From: Gordonia hydrophobica NBRC 16057
GTDB lineage: Bacteria; Actinomycetota; Actinomycetes; Mycobacteriales; Mycobacteriaceae
Direction of reading: 5' to 3'
Assembly: GCF_001592365.1 (NCBI RefSeq)
Contig: NZ_BCWU01000003.1
Location: 248,001 to 312,000, forward strand
Length of the DNA: 64,000 bases
In this document: positions 52,102-61,282 of the stretch, piece after piece
Layout: each line of letters opens with the position of its first letter
Numbering within the stretch: the stretch's first letter is position 1
Program-made: the position numbers and the translations under genes
The notes under the pieces: generated by a model
The model's input: only the letters and a program-made list of their open reading frames with translations
What the model was told of the DNA's origin: nothing
Databases searched by the model: none

Positions 52102-52174
52102 GCAAAGATCTGCCCGCACAGCAGCCGCCGAGGGCAATCTGCCCTCGGCGACCGCTGTGCGGGCAGATTTTTGC
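52102..52174. repeat. Large inverted repeat in the gap before the mce4 operon
   Basis: 35-base arms (52102-52136 and 52140-52174) with three mismatches and a 3-base loop; the outer part reads ATCTGCCCGCACAGC and the inner part CGCCGAGGGCA. The right arm ends in a T-run (ATTTTTG). It could be a second terminator or an inserted palindromic element. The gap 52005-52385 has no gene. Confidence 0.7.
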
Positions 52175-52287
52175 GTCAGTCTCCAGCAGGTGCGGATCGA
52201 CGATGCCGAGTCGATTCCAACGCTCGAGGGGTCCTTGCGAGCCCCGTTACAGCGATGAAAGCTCTTGCGTTCCAGCGAAACTCACGA

Positions 52288-52340
52288 AGGTCTCGATACA
52301 CCGCCGGCTCGCTCCGCTCGCTGGCGGCACTCGACCAGCG
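52288..52340. repeat. Imperfect palindromic element (TCTCGATAC...GCTCGCT type)
   Basis: GGTCTCGATACACCGCC, then GCTCGCTCCGCTCGCT, then GGCGGCACTCGACCAGC form an imperfect palindrome. The sequence resembles dispersed intergenic palindromes seen in Rhodococcus and Gordonia genomes, a resemblance I recall but cannot search. Confidence 0.5.
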
Positions 52341-52385
52341 TGGGGGTGGCAGCGTGAGCGCGGGGCGGCAGCGTGGGGGTGTCGA

Positions 52386-52982
52386 TCAGCCGGCGGGCGG
52401 CGCTGCTGAGGTGCTCGGCGGGCCGGGGATCGGGACGGCGTTCGACGGCGGGGTGCCGTCGCCGGTCTCGACGTTCTGATCCAGACTGTCGTCTTCGAGG
52501 ATCTCGATCTCGTTGATCTTCCAGGTGTCGCCCTGCTTCTCCATGGAGAAGATGACGCGGCTGGCCGCGAGTTGGACCTCGGCCGCCTGGTTCCGCGTCG
52601 ACGACTGGTTGATGAACAGCAGCACCCGTGCGGTGTCGCGCGTGTTCTCGATGACTCCGGAGCCCTGGATGGTCAGCTGGGTCGAGACGCCCTGCTTCTT
52701 GACGTTCTCGGCGACCTTCTCCTTGACGATGTTCTTCTGATACTCCGTCTTCGCGGCGCCGATCAGGCGGCCCATCGTCGCGTTCACGTTCGCGTCGATG
52801 GTCTTCGGGTTCCAACTGAACATGTCGACCACGTAGCTGCGCGCCGAGTCCAGCGCGGAATCGCGGGCACGTTCCTCGGCTGCGGCATTCGCGTACATCA
52901 CGCCGAGCGTGACCGTCACCGCGACCACCGTCACGACGATCACGCCGAGGACGGGAAGCAGCCACCGCTGCGCCCGGGTCAT
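52386..52982 (-). CDS. Mce-associated membrane protein
   Basis: 198 aa, counterpart of the small proteins at the end of mce operons (Rv3492c type). One N-terminal helix (WLLPVLGVIVVTVVAVTVTLG), then an extracytoplasmic SnoaL/NTF2-like domain (SARSYVVDMFSWNPKTID, GDTWKINEIEIL) and a Pro/Ser-rich tail. The start ATG at 52982 overlaps the stop of the preceding gene (TGATG). Such proteins are thought to stabilise the Mce complex. Confidence 0.85.
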   Translation of the reverse strand: MTRAQRWLLPVLGVIVVTVVAVTVTLGVMYANAAAEERARDSALDSARSYVVDMFSWNPKTIDANVNATMGRLIGAAKTEYQKNIVKEKVAENVKKQGVSTQLTIQGSGVIENTRDTARVLLFINQSSTRNQAAEVQLAASRVIFSMEKQGDTWKINEIEILEDDSLDQNVETGDGTPPSNAVPIPGPPSTSAAPPAG

Positions 52983-53833
52983 CAGGCGACCCAATCGAGG
53001 TAGGTCATCTTGAGCGCACCGTTGAGACGGGTCATGTCGACGCGCAGCCGGAACGACGCCGACTGCGCAGACTTCTTGTCCTTGCTCGGGTAGCCTTCCC
53101 AATCGAGGACCACCAGCACCGAGCCCTCGTCGGCGGACGCCTTCGAGACGGCGTCGGCGAGGACCGTGGTCTTGGTGACCATGTCGCCTTCGCGGATCAT
53201 CTTCGCGGTGTTCTTCATGTTGTCTTTGAACATCTGCCGGGCACGACCGCTCGTGTTGTCCATGACGTTCTTGTACATCTGGTCGGCGTTGTCCGGGTTG
53301 AGGGTGAACATCGAGACCACCATCTGCCGTGCGAACGACGAGTACTCGGCGCGGAGCTCACGGTCTTTTCGGATCTGGTAGTACTGCACGCCGAAGACCG
53401 CCGACAACACGATGCCCGCGACGACGAGCAGCGACGTCAGCGCGAGCGCGACGAGGGTCAACGATGAGCGGTCGCCCGCCTTGCGCCCGGTCGCCGTCCG
53501 CCGCACCACTGCACGGTTGCGGCGTCGTTCGCGGTACGCGGCGTTCCTTGCCACCTCATCGGCATCGGGTTCCACACCGGCGGATTCATCCGCATCGGAG
53601 TCGTCGGCACCGGGCTGAGCGATCTCGGGCTCGTCGGCGTCGGCCTCGCTCGCGCCGGCCTCGTCGATCCCAGTCTCGTCGATCCCAGTCTCGCCGACTG
53701 CAGTCTCGTCCGCGGAACTCGTCGCGGCATCGGCGTCGACCGCAGGCTTCGACTTCTTCCGTCGACCCAGCGGGCTGGATCGACGCACCGCCTGCGGCTG
53801 CGGCGTGTCCGGCTTCTCGTCCGGGGAGTTCAC
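52982..53833 (-). CDS. Mce-associated membrane protein with acidic N-terminus
   Basis: 283 aa. The N-terminal 115 residues are low-complexity and acidic, with an ETGID repeat encoded by a 15-base tandem repeat (53661-53690). A single helix (LTLVALALTSLLVVAGIVLSA) and an extracytoplasmic NTF2-like domain ending ALKMTYLDWVA follow. The GTG at 53833 overlaps the mce4F stop (GTGA). Same fold as its downstream partner, consistent with Rv3493c/Rv3492c. Confidence 0.85.
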   Translation of the reverse strand: MNSPDEKPDTPQPQAVRRSSPLGRRKKSKPAVDADAATSSADETAVGETGIDETGIDEAGASEADADEPEIAQPGADDSDADESAGVEPDADEVARNAAYRERRRNRAVVRRTATGRKAGDRSSLTLVALALTSLLVVAGIVLSAVFGVQYYQIRKDRELRAEYSSFARQMVVSMFTLNPDNADQMYKNVMDNTSGRARQMFKDNMKNTAKMIREGDMVTKTTVLADAVSKASADEGSVLVVLDWEGYPSKDKKSAQSASFRLRVDMTRLNGALKMTYLDWVA

Positions 53834-55260
53834 TCCACCGTCTTCGTGATCAGGTCGTACCATTTCGTCTTCTGGCCGTTCGCCTTCGGCTTCTGGGCGG
53901 CATCGGTCGTGTACGTCTTGCCGTCCGGGCCGATGAACTTGCCGGTCTCGGGGTTGTAGGTGGTCGCGTAGACCGCCGGGGAGGGGTCGTAGTCGCTCGG
54001 CGTACCCGGAACGACGTACCCGGCGGGCTGCTTGGGCAGGTTGGTCCCGGGGAAACCGTTCGGCAGCGCCACGTTGTCACGCGCAGACGGCTTGAAACCG
54101 GTCTTGCACTCCGCCGGTGTCGGGGCACGGCGGCCAGGGTACTCCACACAGGGGAAGTTGCGAGCGCCGCGAACCGACGTCTGCGCATCCTGCGGGAGGC
54201 GGCACAGCATCCCCTCGGGAAGATCCTGTGCGTCCTGCACCGACGGGAACCGCCAGTCCTCCGGCGGCAGGAAGCCGACCGTGCAGGTGGGCGGGTCCTG
54301 GAAGCCGAGCGTGAAGTTCACGTTGGGCCCGTGCCGGTTGGAGCCGGAGTTGATGGCCGTGATCAGCGCCGACAGCACGCGGGGATACAGCACGATGGTC
54401 TGCCGCAGGTTCGGCAGGTACACGGCCATCGTGTGCGCGGCCACCGACAGATTCGAGATCGCGAGCGGGAACGAGGTGTTCATGTCCTTGAACAACTGCT
54501 GGCTCTGCGACGCGACGCCCGGCCCCTTCTCGAGGATGTCGGTGATGTCCGGCCTACTCGCCCGCAGCTGATCGGTGACCCGCGTGAGGTCCTTGGTCCA
54601 CGAGCGGATCTCGTCCGCGGTTCGGTTCTGGGTCGCCAGGATCGGTCCGGCCTGGTCCACCAGGTCGATCACACTGCCGACGTTCTTGTCGAGTTCGCCG
54701 ACGAACAGCGTCATCGAGTCCATCAGCCGCTGCAGGTCCTGCCCGGTGCCGTTGAACGCGAGGAAGGCCTCATCCATCACCGAGCGAAGCTTGGTGTCGC
54801 TGACCTCGTTGAGAAGGTTGTCGGCTTGGTCGAGCATCGCCGAGATCTCGACGGGCAGGTCGTCGGAGGTGATCGTGTCGCCGTCGCGCAGGTTGGCGTC
54901 CGACGGGTGATCGTGCGGCGGTGTGAACTCGACGAACTGCTCACCGACCGCCGAGACGCTCCGCACCGAGGCCTTCGAGTTCGCCGGGATCTCGGTCCCC
55001 GAGTCGATGCGCAGGTCGGCGGCCACACCGTTCGGCGTCAGCCGGACACCGGACACCTTGCCGACGTTCTCGCCGCGGAAGCTGACGTTGGCGTTCTGAT
55101 ACAGTCCGCCGGTCGACTTCAGGTCCAGCGTCACCGAATAGCTGCCGATACCGAACATCTTCGGAATCTGGATGTAGAAGACCGCCATCGCGACCATCGC
55201 GATCACTGTGACGATGCTGAAGATGATCAGCTGCATGCGAACAAAGCCCGTGATCTTCAT
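53830..55260 (-). CDS. mce4F: Mce family protein Mce4F
   Basis: 476 aa. N-terminal membrane helix (QLIIFSIVTVIAMVAMAVFY), the MCE domain (YSVTLDLKSTGGLYQNANVSF to about residue 120), a long helical region, then a Pro-rich C-terminal tail. In actinobacterial Mce complexes six MCE proteins assemble a channel carrying lipids or sterols across the periplasm. It is the last mce gene; stop overlaps the first Mce-associated gene. Confidence 0.9.
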   Translation of the reverse strand: MKITGFVRMQLIIFSIVTVIAMVAMAVFYIQIPKMFGIGSYSVTLDLKSTGGLYQNANVSFRGENVGKVSGVRLTPNGVAADLRIDSGTEIPANSKASVRSVSAVGEQFVEFTPPHDHPSDANLRDGDTITSDDLPVEISAMLDQADNLLNEVSDTKLRSVMDEAFLAFNGTGQDLQRLMDSMTLFVGELDKNVGSVIDLVDQAGPILATQNRTADEIRSWTKDLTRVTDQLRASRPDITDILEKGPGVASQSQQLFKDMNTSFPLAISNLSVAAHTMAVYLPNLRQTIVLYPRVLSALITAINSGSNRHGPNVNFTLGFQDPPTCTVGFLPPEDWRFPSVQDAQDLPEGMLCRLPQDAQTSVRGARNFPCVEYPGRRAPTPAECKTGFKPSARDNVALPNGFPGTNLPKQPAGYVVPGTPSDYDPSPAVYATTYNPETGKFIGPDGKTYTTDAAQKPKANGQKTKWYDLITKTVE

Positions 55261-56528
55261 CAGTTGCCACCTTGGTTCTTCGGCAGCAGATCGGACGGCA
55301 GCACATCAGACAGGGACGGGTTGCCCGGGTTCTTCTGCTTCTTCTCGGTGACGCCCTTCTGCGTCGCCTGGTACGGGTTGGCCCCGCCGCGCGCCGCACC
55401 CGCGGGCTTGCCCGACACCACCTCGGGACCGACGACCGTCGTCACCGACGCGAGCATGGTCTTGTTCAGCCGGCTCCACGTCAGATCCAGCACCAGATCG
55501 GAATTGACGTAATCGCCCTTCACCACCGTGGGAATCTGTTCCTCCAGGAACGGGAACGTCAGCAGGATGCGCAACGAGTTCGACAGCGCAGGCCCGGTCA
55601 TCGAGAGCTGCTCCATGAGCTCGCGCAGATTCGGCACGATCACCTTGATGTCGTCGCTGTTCTTCTTCAGCACCTGGTTGGCCGTCGCGGACAGTTTGCC
55701 GACGCTGTCGAGCGCGTTGACCAGGTTCTTACGCTGGTCGACGAGCAGTTGCAGGATGCGCGGCCCGCTCTCGAGTGCACGCTGCACCGTCGGCGTCTGC
55801 GCGTTGATGGTCGCCGACAGCCGGTCGAGCCCGTCCATCGCGCCGATGATGTTGGTCGTCTGCTTGTTCAGATCGGTGACCAGCGTGTTCAGCCGCGGAA
55901 TCAGCTTCGACAGGGTCTTCTCGTTGCCGCCGAACACATCGCCCAACTCGTTGACGACGTCACCCATCTGGGAGAGCCCGCCACCGTTCAGCACCACCGA
56001 CAGCGAGCTCAGCACTTGCTCGGTGGTCGGGTACATGCATGGATCGATGTGCTGCGCCGAGGTGACGTCCGGGATCTTCTCCGGGCCGGTCTGCGGCAGG
56101 TTGGGCTGCTCGGGACAGTTCGGCAGCGCCAGCGACCCGCCCTCGGAGAGGTACGTGCTGCTCGGCTTGTCCGGCGGCACGATCGCGATGTGCGACGACC
56201 CCAGGACGCTCGTCATGCCGATCATCGCGTGCGAGCCGACGGGCACCTTGACGTCGCCGTTCAGTCGGAGGGTCACCTTGGCACGCCAGTCGTCGATGAC
56301 GATGTCGCCGATGCTGCCGACGGTCGCGTCGCGCATCATCACCGGTGCGTTGCGGACCAGACCGGCGGCCGACGGGATCAGCGCGGTGATCTCGTAGGCG
56401 TCCGCGCCGGTGCCCGGTGCGCCGATCGCCGACAGCGTCGAGATGCTGTCGCTGCTGCAACCGGCCGTGACCGGAACGAGGACCAGAGCCGCGGCCACCA
56501 CGGCCGCCGCCGCCTTCGCCGCCCGCAT
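55260..56528 (-). CDS. mce4E: Mce family lipoprotein Mce4E
   Basis: 422 aa. Lipobox LVPVTAGCSSD makes this the lipid-anchored E subunit (LprN-type). MCE domain from about residue 45 (YEITALIPSAAGLVRNAPVMM), then coiled helices and a charged tail (GVTEKKQKNPGN). Start and stop overlap neighbours by TGATG. Confidence 0.9.
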   Translation of the reverse strand: MRAAKAAAAVVAAALVLVPVTAGCSSDSISTLSAIGAPGTGADAYEITALIPSAAGLVRNAPVMMRDATVGSIGDIVIDDWRAKVTLRLNGDVKVPVGSHAMIGMTSVLGSSHIAIVPPDKPSSTYLSEGGSLALPNCPEQPNLPQTGPEKIPDVTSAQHIDPCMYPTTEQVLSSLSVVLNGGGLSQMGDVVNELGDVFGGNEKTLSKLIPRLNTLVTDLNKQTTNIIGAMDGLDRLSATINAQTPTVQRALESGPRILQLLVDQRKNLVNALDSVGKLSATANQVLKKNSDDIKVIVPNLRELMEQLSMTGPALSNSLRILLTFPFLEEQIPTVVKGDYVNSDLVLDLTWSRLNKTMLASVTTVVGPEVVSGKPAGAARGGANPYQATQKGVTEKKQKNPGNPSLSDVLPSDLLPKNQGGN

Positions 56529-57784
56529 CAGCCCTCACCTCCGAACGGCACCAGGAGTTTGGTCAGCGGATCGGGCATCGCGGCGCGACTGGCCGCGTCG
56601 CGTTCGCGGACCCCGGCCTTGGCCCGAGCCTTCACATCAGAGTTCTGATAGGTGATCTGGTTCGGCTTCGCCGTCCGACCGACCACCGGATTGGCCATGA
56701 ACGGCGGGTAGTTCACGACGATGTCCTTCAGCACCGGCGCCAGCAGATCGACGCACTGTTCGATGTCCGCCTCGCTGTCGCCGGGACGGTTGGTCGACGC
56801 CATGGTTCCGCACAGCAGGGAGATCAGGTTGTTCCCCATGCCCAGACCGAAGACGCCGTCGAGCGAGCCCGTCAGCGGGTTGTAGATGTTGAAGAAGTTC
56901 GCGAGCTGGTTGGGCGCCGAGTGCAGCAGTCCGCGCAGTTGTTCGTCCTTGCGCTTCAGCGTCCCGGTCAGTTGGGCGAGTTTGCTCATCGTCGAAGCGA
57001 CGGTGCCGCTGTTGCGGCCGAGGAAGCCCTCGAGTTCGCCGATCGCCTGGTTGAGGTTGCTCATGGCGTCGCCGAGTTCGTCGCTGCTGTCGGACAGCAC
57101 ACTGCTGATGCTGGCCATCCGACCGTTGAACTGCACCAGCTGCTCATGGCTCTTGGAGAGCTCGTCGGTGAGCTGCTGCAGGCTCTTGATGGTCGCGAAC
57201 ACGTCGCCGCGATTGTCGGCGAGGGTGCCCATGACCCGCGACATCTCCTTGATGGAGGTCGCGATCGACGAGCCGTTGCCCGCGAGGTTCTGGTCCATCA
57301 CGTCGATGGCGTCGGCGGCGGTGCCCCGGTCGGCTCCGTGCGGTCCCACCGCCTGGGACAGCTCATCGAGCTGCTTCTTGACGTCGTCCCACTCCATCGG
57401 AATGACGGTCCGCTCCATGGGGATGCTGTCGCCGTCCTGCAACTGGGGGCCCTTGGTGTACACGGGATTCAGCTGAATGAAGCGGCCCGAGACCAGCGAC
57501 TGCGCAACGATGACGGCCTTCGCGGTGGCGGGGATCGGTGTATCGTCGTCGATCCGCATGGTCACCTTGACGTCGCCGCGGCGCGGCTCGATGGACGTCA
57601 CTGAGCCGATCTTCACGCCGATGACCCGCACCGCGTCGCCGCTGTACAACCCGGTCACCGACGGGAAGTACGCGGTGATGGTACGCGTCGTCGCCTTCTG
57701 GACACCGACGAAGACGACCGCTGCGATCACGATCAGCACGACGACGGCGGCCACCGCCGCCCAGACACGTTTCGAGAGTGCCAT
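56528..57784 (-). CDS. mce4D: Mce family protein Mce4D
   Basis: 418 aa. N-terminal helix (AAVAAVVVLIVIAAVVFVG), MCE domain (RTITAYFPSVTGLYSGDAVRV), long helical barrel region rich in leucine and serine, and a hydrophilic tail. Position D in the six-gene set. Confidence 0.9.
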   Translation of the reverse strand: MALSKRVWAAVAAVVVLIVIAAVVFVGVQKATTRTITAYFPSVTGLYSGDAVRVIGVKIGSVTSIEPRRGDVKVTMRIDDDTPIPATAKAVIVAQSLVSGRFIQLNPVYTKGPQLQDGDSIPMERTVIPMEWDDVKKQLDELSQAVGPHGADRGTAADAIDVMDQNLAGNGSSIATSIKEMSRVMGTLADNRGDVFATIKSLQQLTDELSKSHEQLVQFNGRMASISSVLSDSSDELGDAMSNLNQAIGELEGFLGRNSGTVASTMSKLAQLTGTLKRKDEQLRGLLHSAPNQLANFFNIYNPLTGSLDGVFGLGMGNNLISLLCGTMASTNRPGDSEADIEQCVDLLAPVLKDIVVNYPPFMANPVVGRTAKPNQITYQNSDVKARAKAGVRERDAASRAAMPDPLTKLLVPFGGEG

Positions 57785-57785
57785 G

Positions 57786-59048
57786 TCAGTCTCCCGTCCC
57801 GTGTCGTTGGCCCGGCTTGAGGTCGTTGTTGTTCTGCGGCGCCTGCGGCATCGGCGTCGGATTCTGGCGCTTCGGCGTCGGCCTGCTCACGTCGGGTGCT
57901 CCGGCAGGCGGTGCGGGCGACCAGTTCTTCGGGAACAGCGGGTTGCCGGAGAACTCGTAGAAGTAGCGCGCTGCCTCGGGGTACTTGCGCTGCAGCACCT
58001 TCAAGAAGGTGCCGAAGTAGTCGCCGAAGGTGGGGATGCCGACGAGGGACGAGAAGTACGGTCCCGAGCTGACGGCCTCACCCAGGATGTTGGCGTACGG
58101 GCCGAGGCGGTCGATGGCCTTGCTGAAGTTGTCCTCGTTGTCGTTGAGGATGTCGAGGACGCCGTTGAACTTGTCCAGCACCGGCTTCAGCTGGTCGTTG
58201 TTGTCAGTGACGAATCGCGTGATCTCCGCGGTCACATCGCGCGTGCCGGTGATGATCTGACGCAGTGCCTCACGGCGGAGGTTCAGCTCGCCGAGGAGTG
58301 CGTTCGCGTCGATCAGCATCTGGCGGACCTGTCCGCTGCGTTGTCCGACGACCTCGGTGACCCCGCGCGCCCGCTTCAGCAGATCGTTGAGCGCGTTGTC
58401 GCGGTCGGCGATCGCCTTCGACAGCCTGCTCACGCCTTCGACGGCGCCGCCGACGTTGGCGGGCGTCTTGGAGAAGGTCTCCGTCAGTGTCTCGAGCGCC
58501 TTGTTGAGCTGGTCTGTGTCGGTTTCGTCGAGGGTGTTCGTCGCATCGTCGAGCGCGTCGGTCAGCGAGTACGGCGACACCGTCGATTCGACGGGGATCT
58601 CGCCGCCGGGGCGGATGCGTCCGGTGCCGATCGGCGTGATCGTCAGATTGCGCCGTCCCAGGACGGTCTCGGTCTTGATCGACGCGCGGGTGCGCTCGCC
58701 CATCACGACGGTGTCGTTGAGGCGGAATCGCACCTTGGCCTTCATCCCCTGATCAGTGTCGGCGAGCGTGATCCCCTCGACCGTGCCGACGTTCACGCCG
58801 GCGACCAGGACGATGTCGCCGTTCACCAGCCCGCCGGCGTCGTCGAAGTAGACGTCATAGGTGCTGACCTGCGCCAGATACGGCAGGCGGTCCATCTGCA
58901 TGGCCATGATCACGATCATCGCGGTGATGAGGACGCCGATGATGCCGACCTGGTACTTGGGTCGGCCCGCCCGCGCAAACGGTTTGGCGGGCCGATCCTG
59001 CGACGCCTGTTCCGCCGCGGGATCGGTGTTGTCCGGGTTCTCGCTCAC
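57786..59048 (-). CDS. mce4C: Mce family protein Mce4C
   Basis: 420 aa. A hydrophilic N-terminus of about 30 residues, a helix (GIIGVLITAMIVIMAMQM), MCE domain (STYDVYFDDAGGLVNGDIV), helical region, and a Pro/Gln/Asn-rich tail ending GQRHGTGD. I chose the GTG at 59048 because it overlaps the mce4B stop (GTGA). Confidence 0.9.
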   Translation of the reverse strand: MSENPDNTDPAAEQASQDRPAKPFARAGRPKYQVGIIGVLITAMIVIMAMQMDRLPYLAQVSTYDVYFDDAGGLVNGDIVLVAGVNVGTVEGITLADTDQGMKAKVRFRLNDTVVMGERTRASIKTETVLGRRNLTITPIGTGRIRPGGEIPVESTVSPYSLTDALDDATNTLDETDTDQLNKALETLTETFSKTPANVGGAVEGVSRLSKAIADRDNALNDLLKRARGVTEVVGQRSGQVRQMLIDANALLGELNLRREALRQIITGTRDVTAEITRFVTDNNDQLKPVLDKFNGVLDILNDNEDNFSKAIDRLGPYANILGEAVSSGPYFSSLVGIPTFGDYFGTFLKVLQRKYPEAARYFYEFSGNPLFPKNWSPAPPAGAPDVSRPTPKRQNPTPMPQAPQNNNDLKPGQRHGTGD

Positions 59049-60100
59049 GTCGCGCACCTCCCGCCTGCCTTGGTCGAATCCCCCATCACGTCGATGGCGG
59101 TGAAGTAGTACTGGGTGTTCCCCGGCCCCGGGAGCAGCAGGCGGATGCGGCAGAAGTAGATCTGCAGCCAGGCGCCGTAGCTGCCGAGGTTGGAGAGCAT
59201 CTTGAAATCACCCGGCAGCCGGCCGAGGAGATCGCGGATGAAGTCCTCACTCTTGAGCGCTTGCTCGCTGGTCTTGCCGAGTGCGCTGACCGTCTTAGTG
59301 ACGTCGGGCTCGATCACGTTCATCAGGCTCGCCAGGCCGGTGGTGGCCCGGCTGGTCTGGGTGATCGACTCCCCGATCACCGAACGGTCGCCTGCCAGCC
59401 CGCTGATCAGTTGCTGCATGCGGTCGACGCTCTGGTCGAGTCCCCGGTGATCGTCCTCGAGGGTGCCGAGAGTCTGGTTCAGGTTGTCGATGACGCTGCC
59501 GATGAGCGCGTCACGGTCGGCGATCTGGTCGGTGAACTCCGCGGTGTTGGCCAGCAGGTTGTTCAGTCCGGCGCCCTGGCCTTGGAAGACCGCGATCAAC
59601 GACGACGACAGTTTGTTGACCTGCTGCGGGTCGAGTGTCCGGAACAGCGGTTTGAATCCGCCGAGAAGCTTGTCCAGGTCCAACGCGGGTTCGGTCTGGC
59701 TGACCGGGATCTCGTCGCCCGCCGCCAGTGTCTTGGTGACGTCGCCGGTGCCGGGCTGCAGTTCCAGGTAGCGGTCGCCGGTGAGGTTCTGGTAGCGGAT
59801 CAGCGCCTGCACGGAGGTGGGGAGCCGGTAGTCGTGGTTGACGCTGAAGTGCACGCGCGCCTGATTGTTCCGCGTGAGCGCGACGTCGCTGACGCTGCCG
59901 ACGTCGACGCCCGCGATCTTGACCACGCTGCCGTTCTTCAACGATGAAGCACTGGTGAAGACGGCGGTGTACTTGTCGCTGCTGCCCCCCTGATAGCGGC
60001 TGAAGACCAGCACCAGACCGACGAGAACCAGAATCATCGTGACGGCGAAGGCACCGAGTTTGATGACCGTCGCACGAAAAGCGCGTGCGCGACTATCCAC
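59045..60100 (-). CDS. mce4B: Mce family protein Mce4B
   Basis: 351 aa, the shortest of the six as usual for B subunits. N-terminal helix (LGAFAVTMILVLVGLVLVF), MCE domain (KYTAVFTSASSLKNGSVVKI), helical region and a Cys-containing C-terminus (IYFCRIRL). GTG start, overlapping mce4A by 8 bases. Confidence 0.9.
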   Translation of the reverse strand: MDSRARAFRATVIKLGAFAVTMILVLVGLVLVFSRYQGGSSDKYTAVFTSASSLKNGSVVKIAGVDVGSVSDVALTRNNQARVHFSVNHDYRLPTSVQALIRYQNLTGDRYLELQPGTGDVTKTLAAGDEIPVSQTEPALDLDKLLGGFKPLFRTLDPQQVNKLSSSLIAVFQGQGAGLNNLLANTAEFTDQIADRDALIGSVIDNLNQTLGTLEDDHRGLDQSVDRMQQLISGLAGDRSVIGESITQTSRATTGLASLMNVIEPDVTKTVSALGKTSEQALKSEDFIRDLLGRLPGDFKMLSNLGSYGAWLQIYFCRIRLLLPGPGNTQYYFTAIDVMGDSTKAGGRCAT

Positions 60101-61277
60101 GAGGAGTACCTCCGAACAACAACTGGAAGAGCTTGCGCGACTCCACTTTCGGAGTGGTGCGGGGCTGGTAGGGCTGCGGCGCGTTGTCGACCACGTAGAA
60201 CGGGACGTGCTCTTTGGACTGGATGTCGGTCAGGCCGGCCTGGCACGTGGGCGGACCGTCGCCACGTACCTCGGGGAGGTCGTTCGGGTACTTGTACGGG
60301 TCCTGGCCGGGAATCAGCCCCGCGTCGAGCAGCAGCATCCCGTTGCGACCGCCGAGCAGCGGCGTCGCGATGTCGGCGGCGTCGGACGCCGCGGTGATGA
60401 AGCAGCGCAGCCCGGGCGCCTGCCTGCCGAGCAGGCGGGAGACCGGATTCAGATCGGTCAGCGTCGACATGAGGTCCTTCTTGGAACGCGACAGCACGCC
60501 GTTGATCGTGTTGCCCATCCCGGTGACGTTGATCAGCAACGCATCCAGATTGGCGGAGTTGTCGACGAACGTATTGCCGAGCACAGTGGCGTTGTCCACG
60601 ATGCGCATCAGATTCGGCATCGCATCGGCGTACACATTCGTAGCCCCGGACGCTTCCCGCAGGAGCCGGTTCAACTCCGGCAGGTGCGGATTGGTCTTAC
60701 CGAGGATGTCGGTGAGCTGGACCAGCGAGTCGCCGATCTGCTTGCCGCGACCGGACAGGGCCTCGTCGACGGCGCCGATCGTGACGTTCAGCTTGTCGGG
60801 CTGCAATTGTGCGAGGACGTCGACCAACTGCTGGTAGACGGTGTTCAGTTCGACGACGACGTGATCGGCCGTGATGACCGAGCCCGCGCCCAGCGTGCCT
60901 TGGCCACCGGACTCCGGGATCTCCAGGTTCACGGCTTTGGCACCGAAGATGGTGTTGGAGCTGATGTCCGCCCGCACGTTGGCCGGAATGTACTTGAGCT
61001 GACTGGTCTGCATGTTCAGATCGATGCGCGCGCGATCGCCGTCGGTGGACACCGACTTCACCCGCCCCACCTCGACGCCGCGCAGCCGCACTCGGGCATC
61101 CGGATTCATCACCAGCCCGGCACGGTCCGCGTACAACGTCACGTGCGCGGTGCTGGCGAACCAGCCGAGGAACTGGGCCGACGCCACCGTGACGATGCCT
61201 GCCAACACGCCGACCATGACGACGGCGGCGATCTTGCGGGTCGCATTGCTGTACCCGTGGTTGCCTCTGCTCGCCAT
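60093..61277 (-). CDS. mce4A: Mce family protein Mce4A
   Basis: 394 aa. N-terminal helix (IAAVVMVGVLAGIVTVASAQF), MCE domain (AHVTLYADRAGLVMNPDARV), long helical region. The A subunit is essential for cholesterol uptake in mycobacterial Mce4. The ATG at 61277 lies 5 bases after the yrbE4B stop region; longer in-frame starts run into yrbE4B. Confidence 0.9.
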   Translation of the reverse strand: MASRGNHGYSNATRKIAAVVMVGVLAGIVTVASAQFLGWFASTAHVTLYADRAGLVMNPDARVRLRGVEVGRVKSVSTDGDRARIDLNMQTSQLKYIPANVRADISSNTIFGAKAVNLEIPESGGQGTLGAGSVITADHVVVELNTVYQQLVDVLAQLQPDKLNVTIGAVDEALSGRGKQIGDSLVQLTDILGKTNPHLPELNRLLREASGATNVYADAMPNLMRIVDNATVLGNTFVDNSANLDALLINVTGMGNTINGVLSRSKKDLMSTLTDLNPVSRLLGRQAPGLRCFITAASDAADIATPLLGGRNGMLLLDAGLIPGQDPYKYPNDLPEVRGDGPPTCQAGLTDIQSKEHVPFYVVDNAPQPYQPRTTPKVESRKLFQLLFGGTPRG

Positions 61278-61282
61278 CGGTG

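Noticed and set aside
53661..53690. 15-base tandem repeat in the Mce-associated gene
   Set aside because: Only two copies, in frame, encoding ETGID in a disordered acidic region; ordinary low-complexity expansion.
53329..55512. Very long open frame on the plus strand opposite mce4F and the Mce-associated genes
   Set aside because: GC-rich codon bias on the minus strand leaves the opposite frame open; the translation is Arg/Pro/His-rich without domains, while the minus strand encodes clear MCE proteins.
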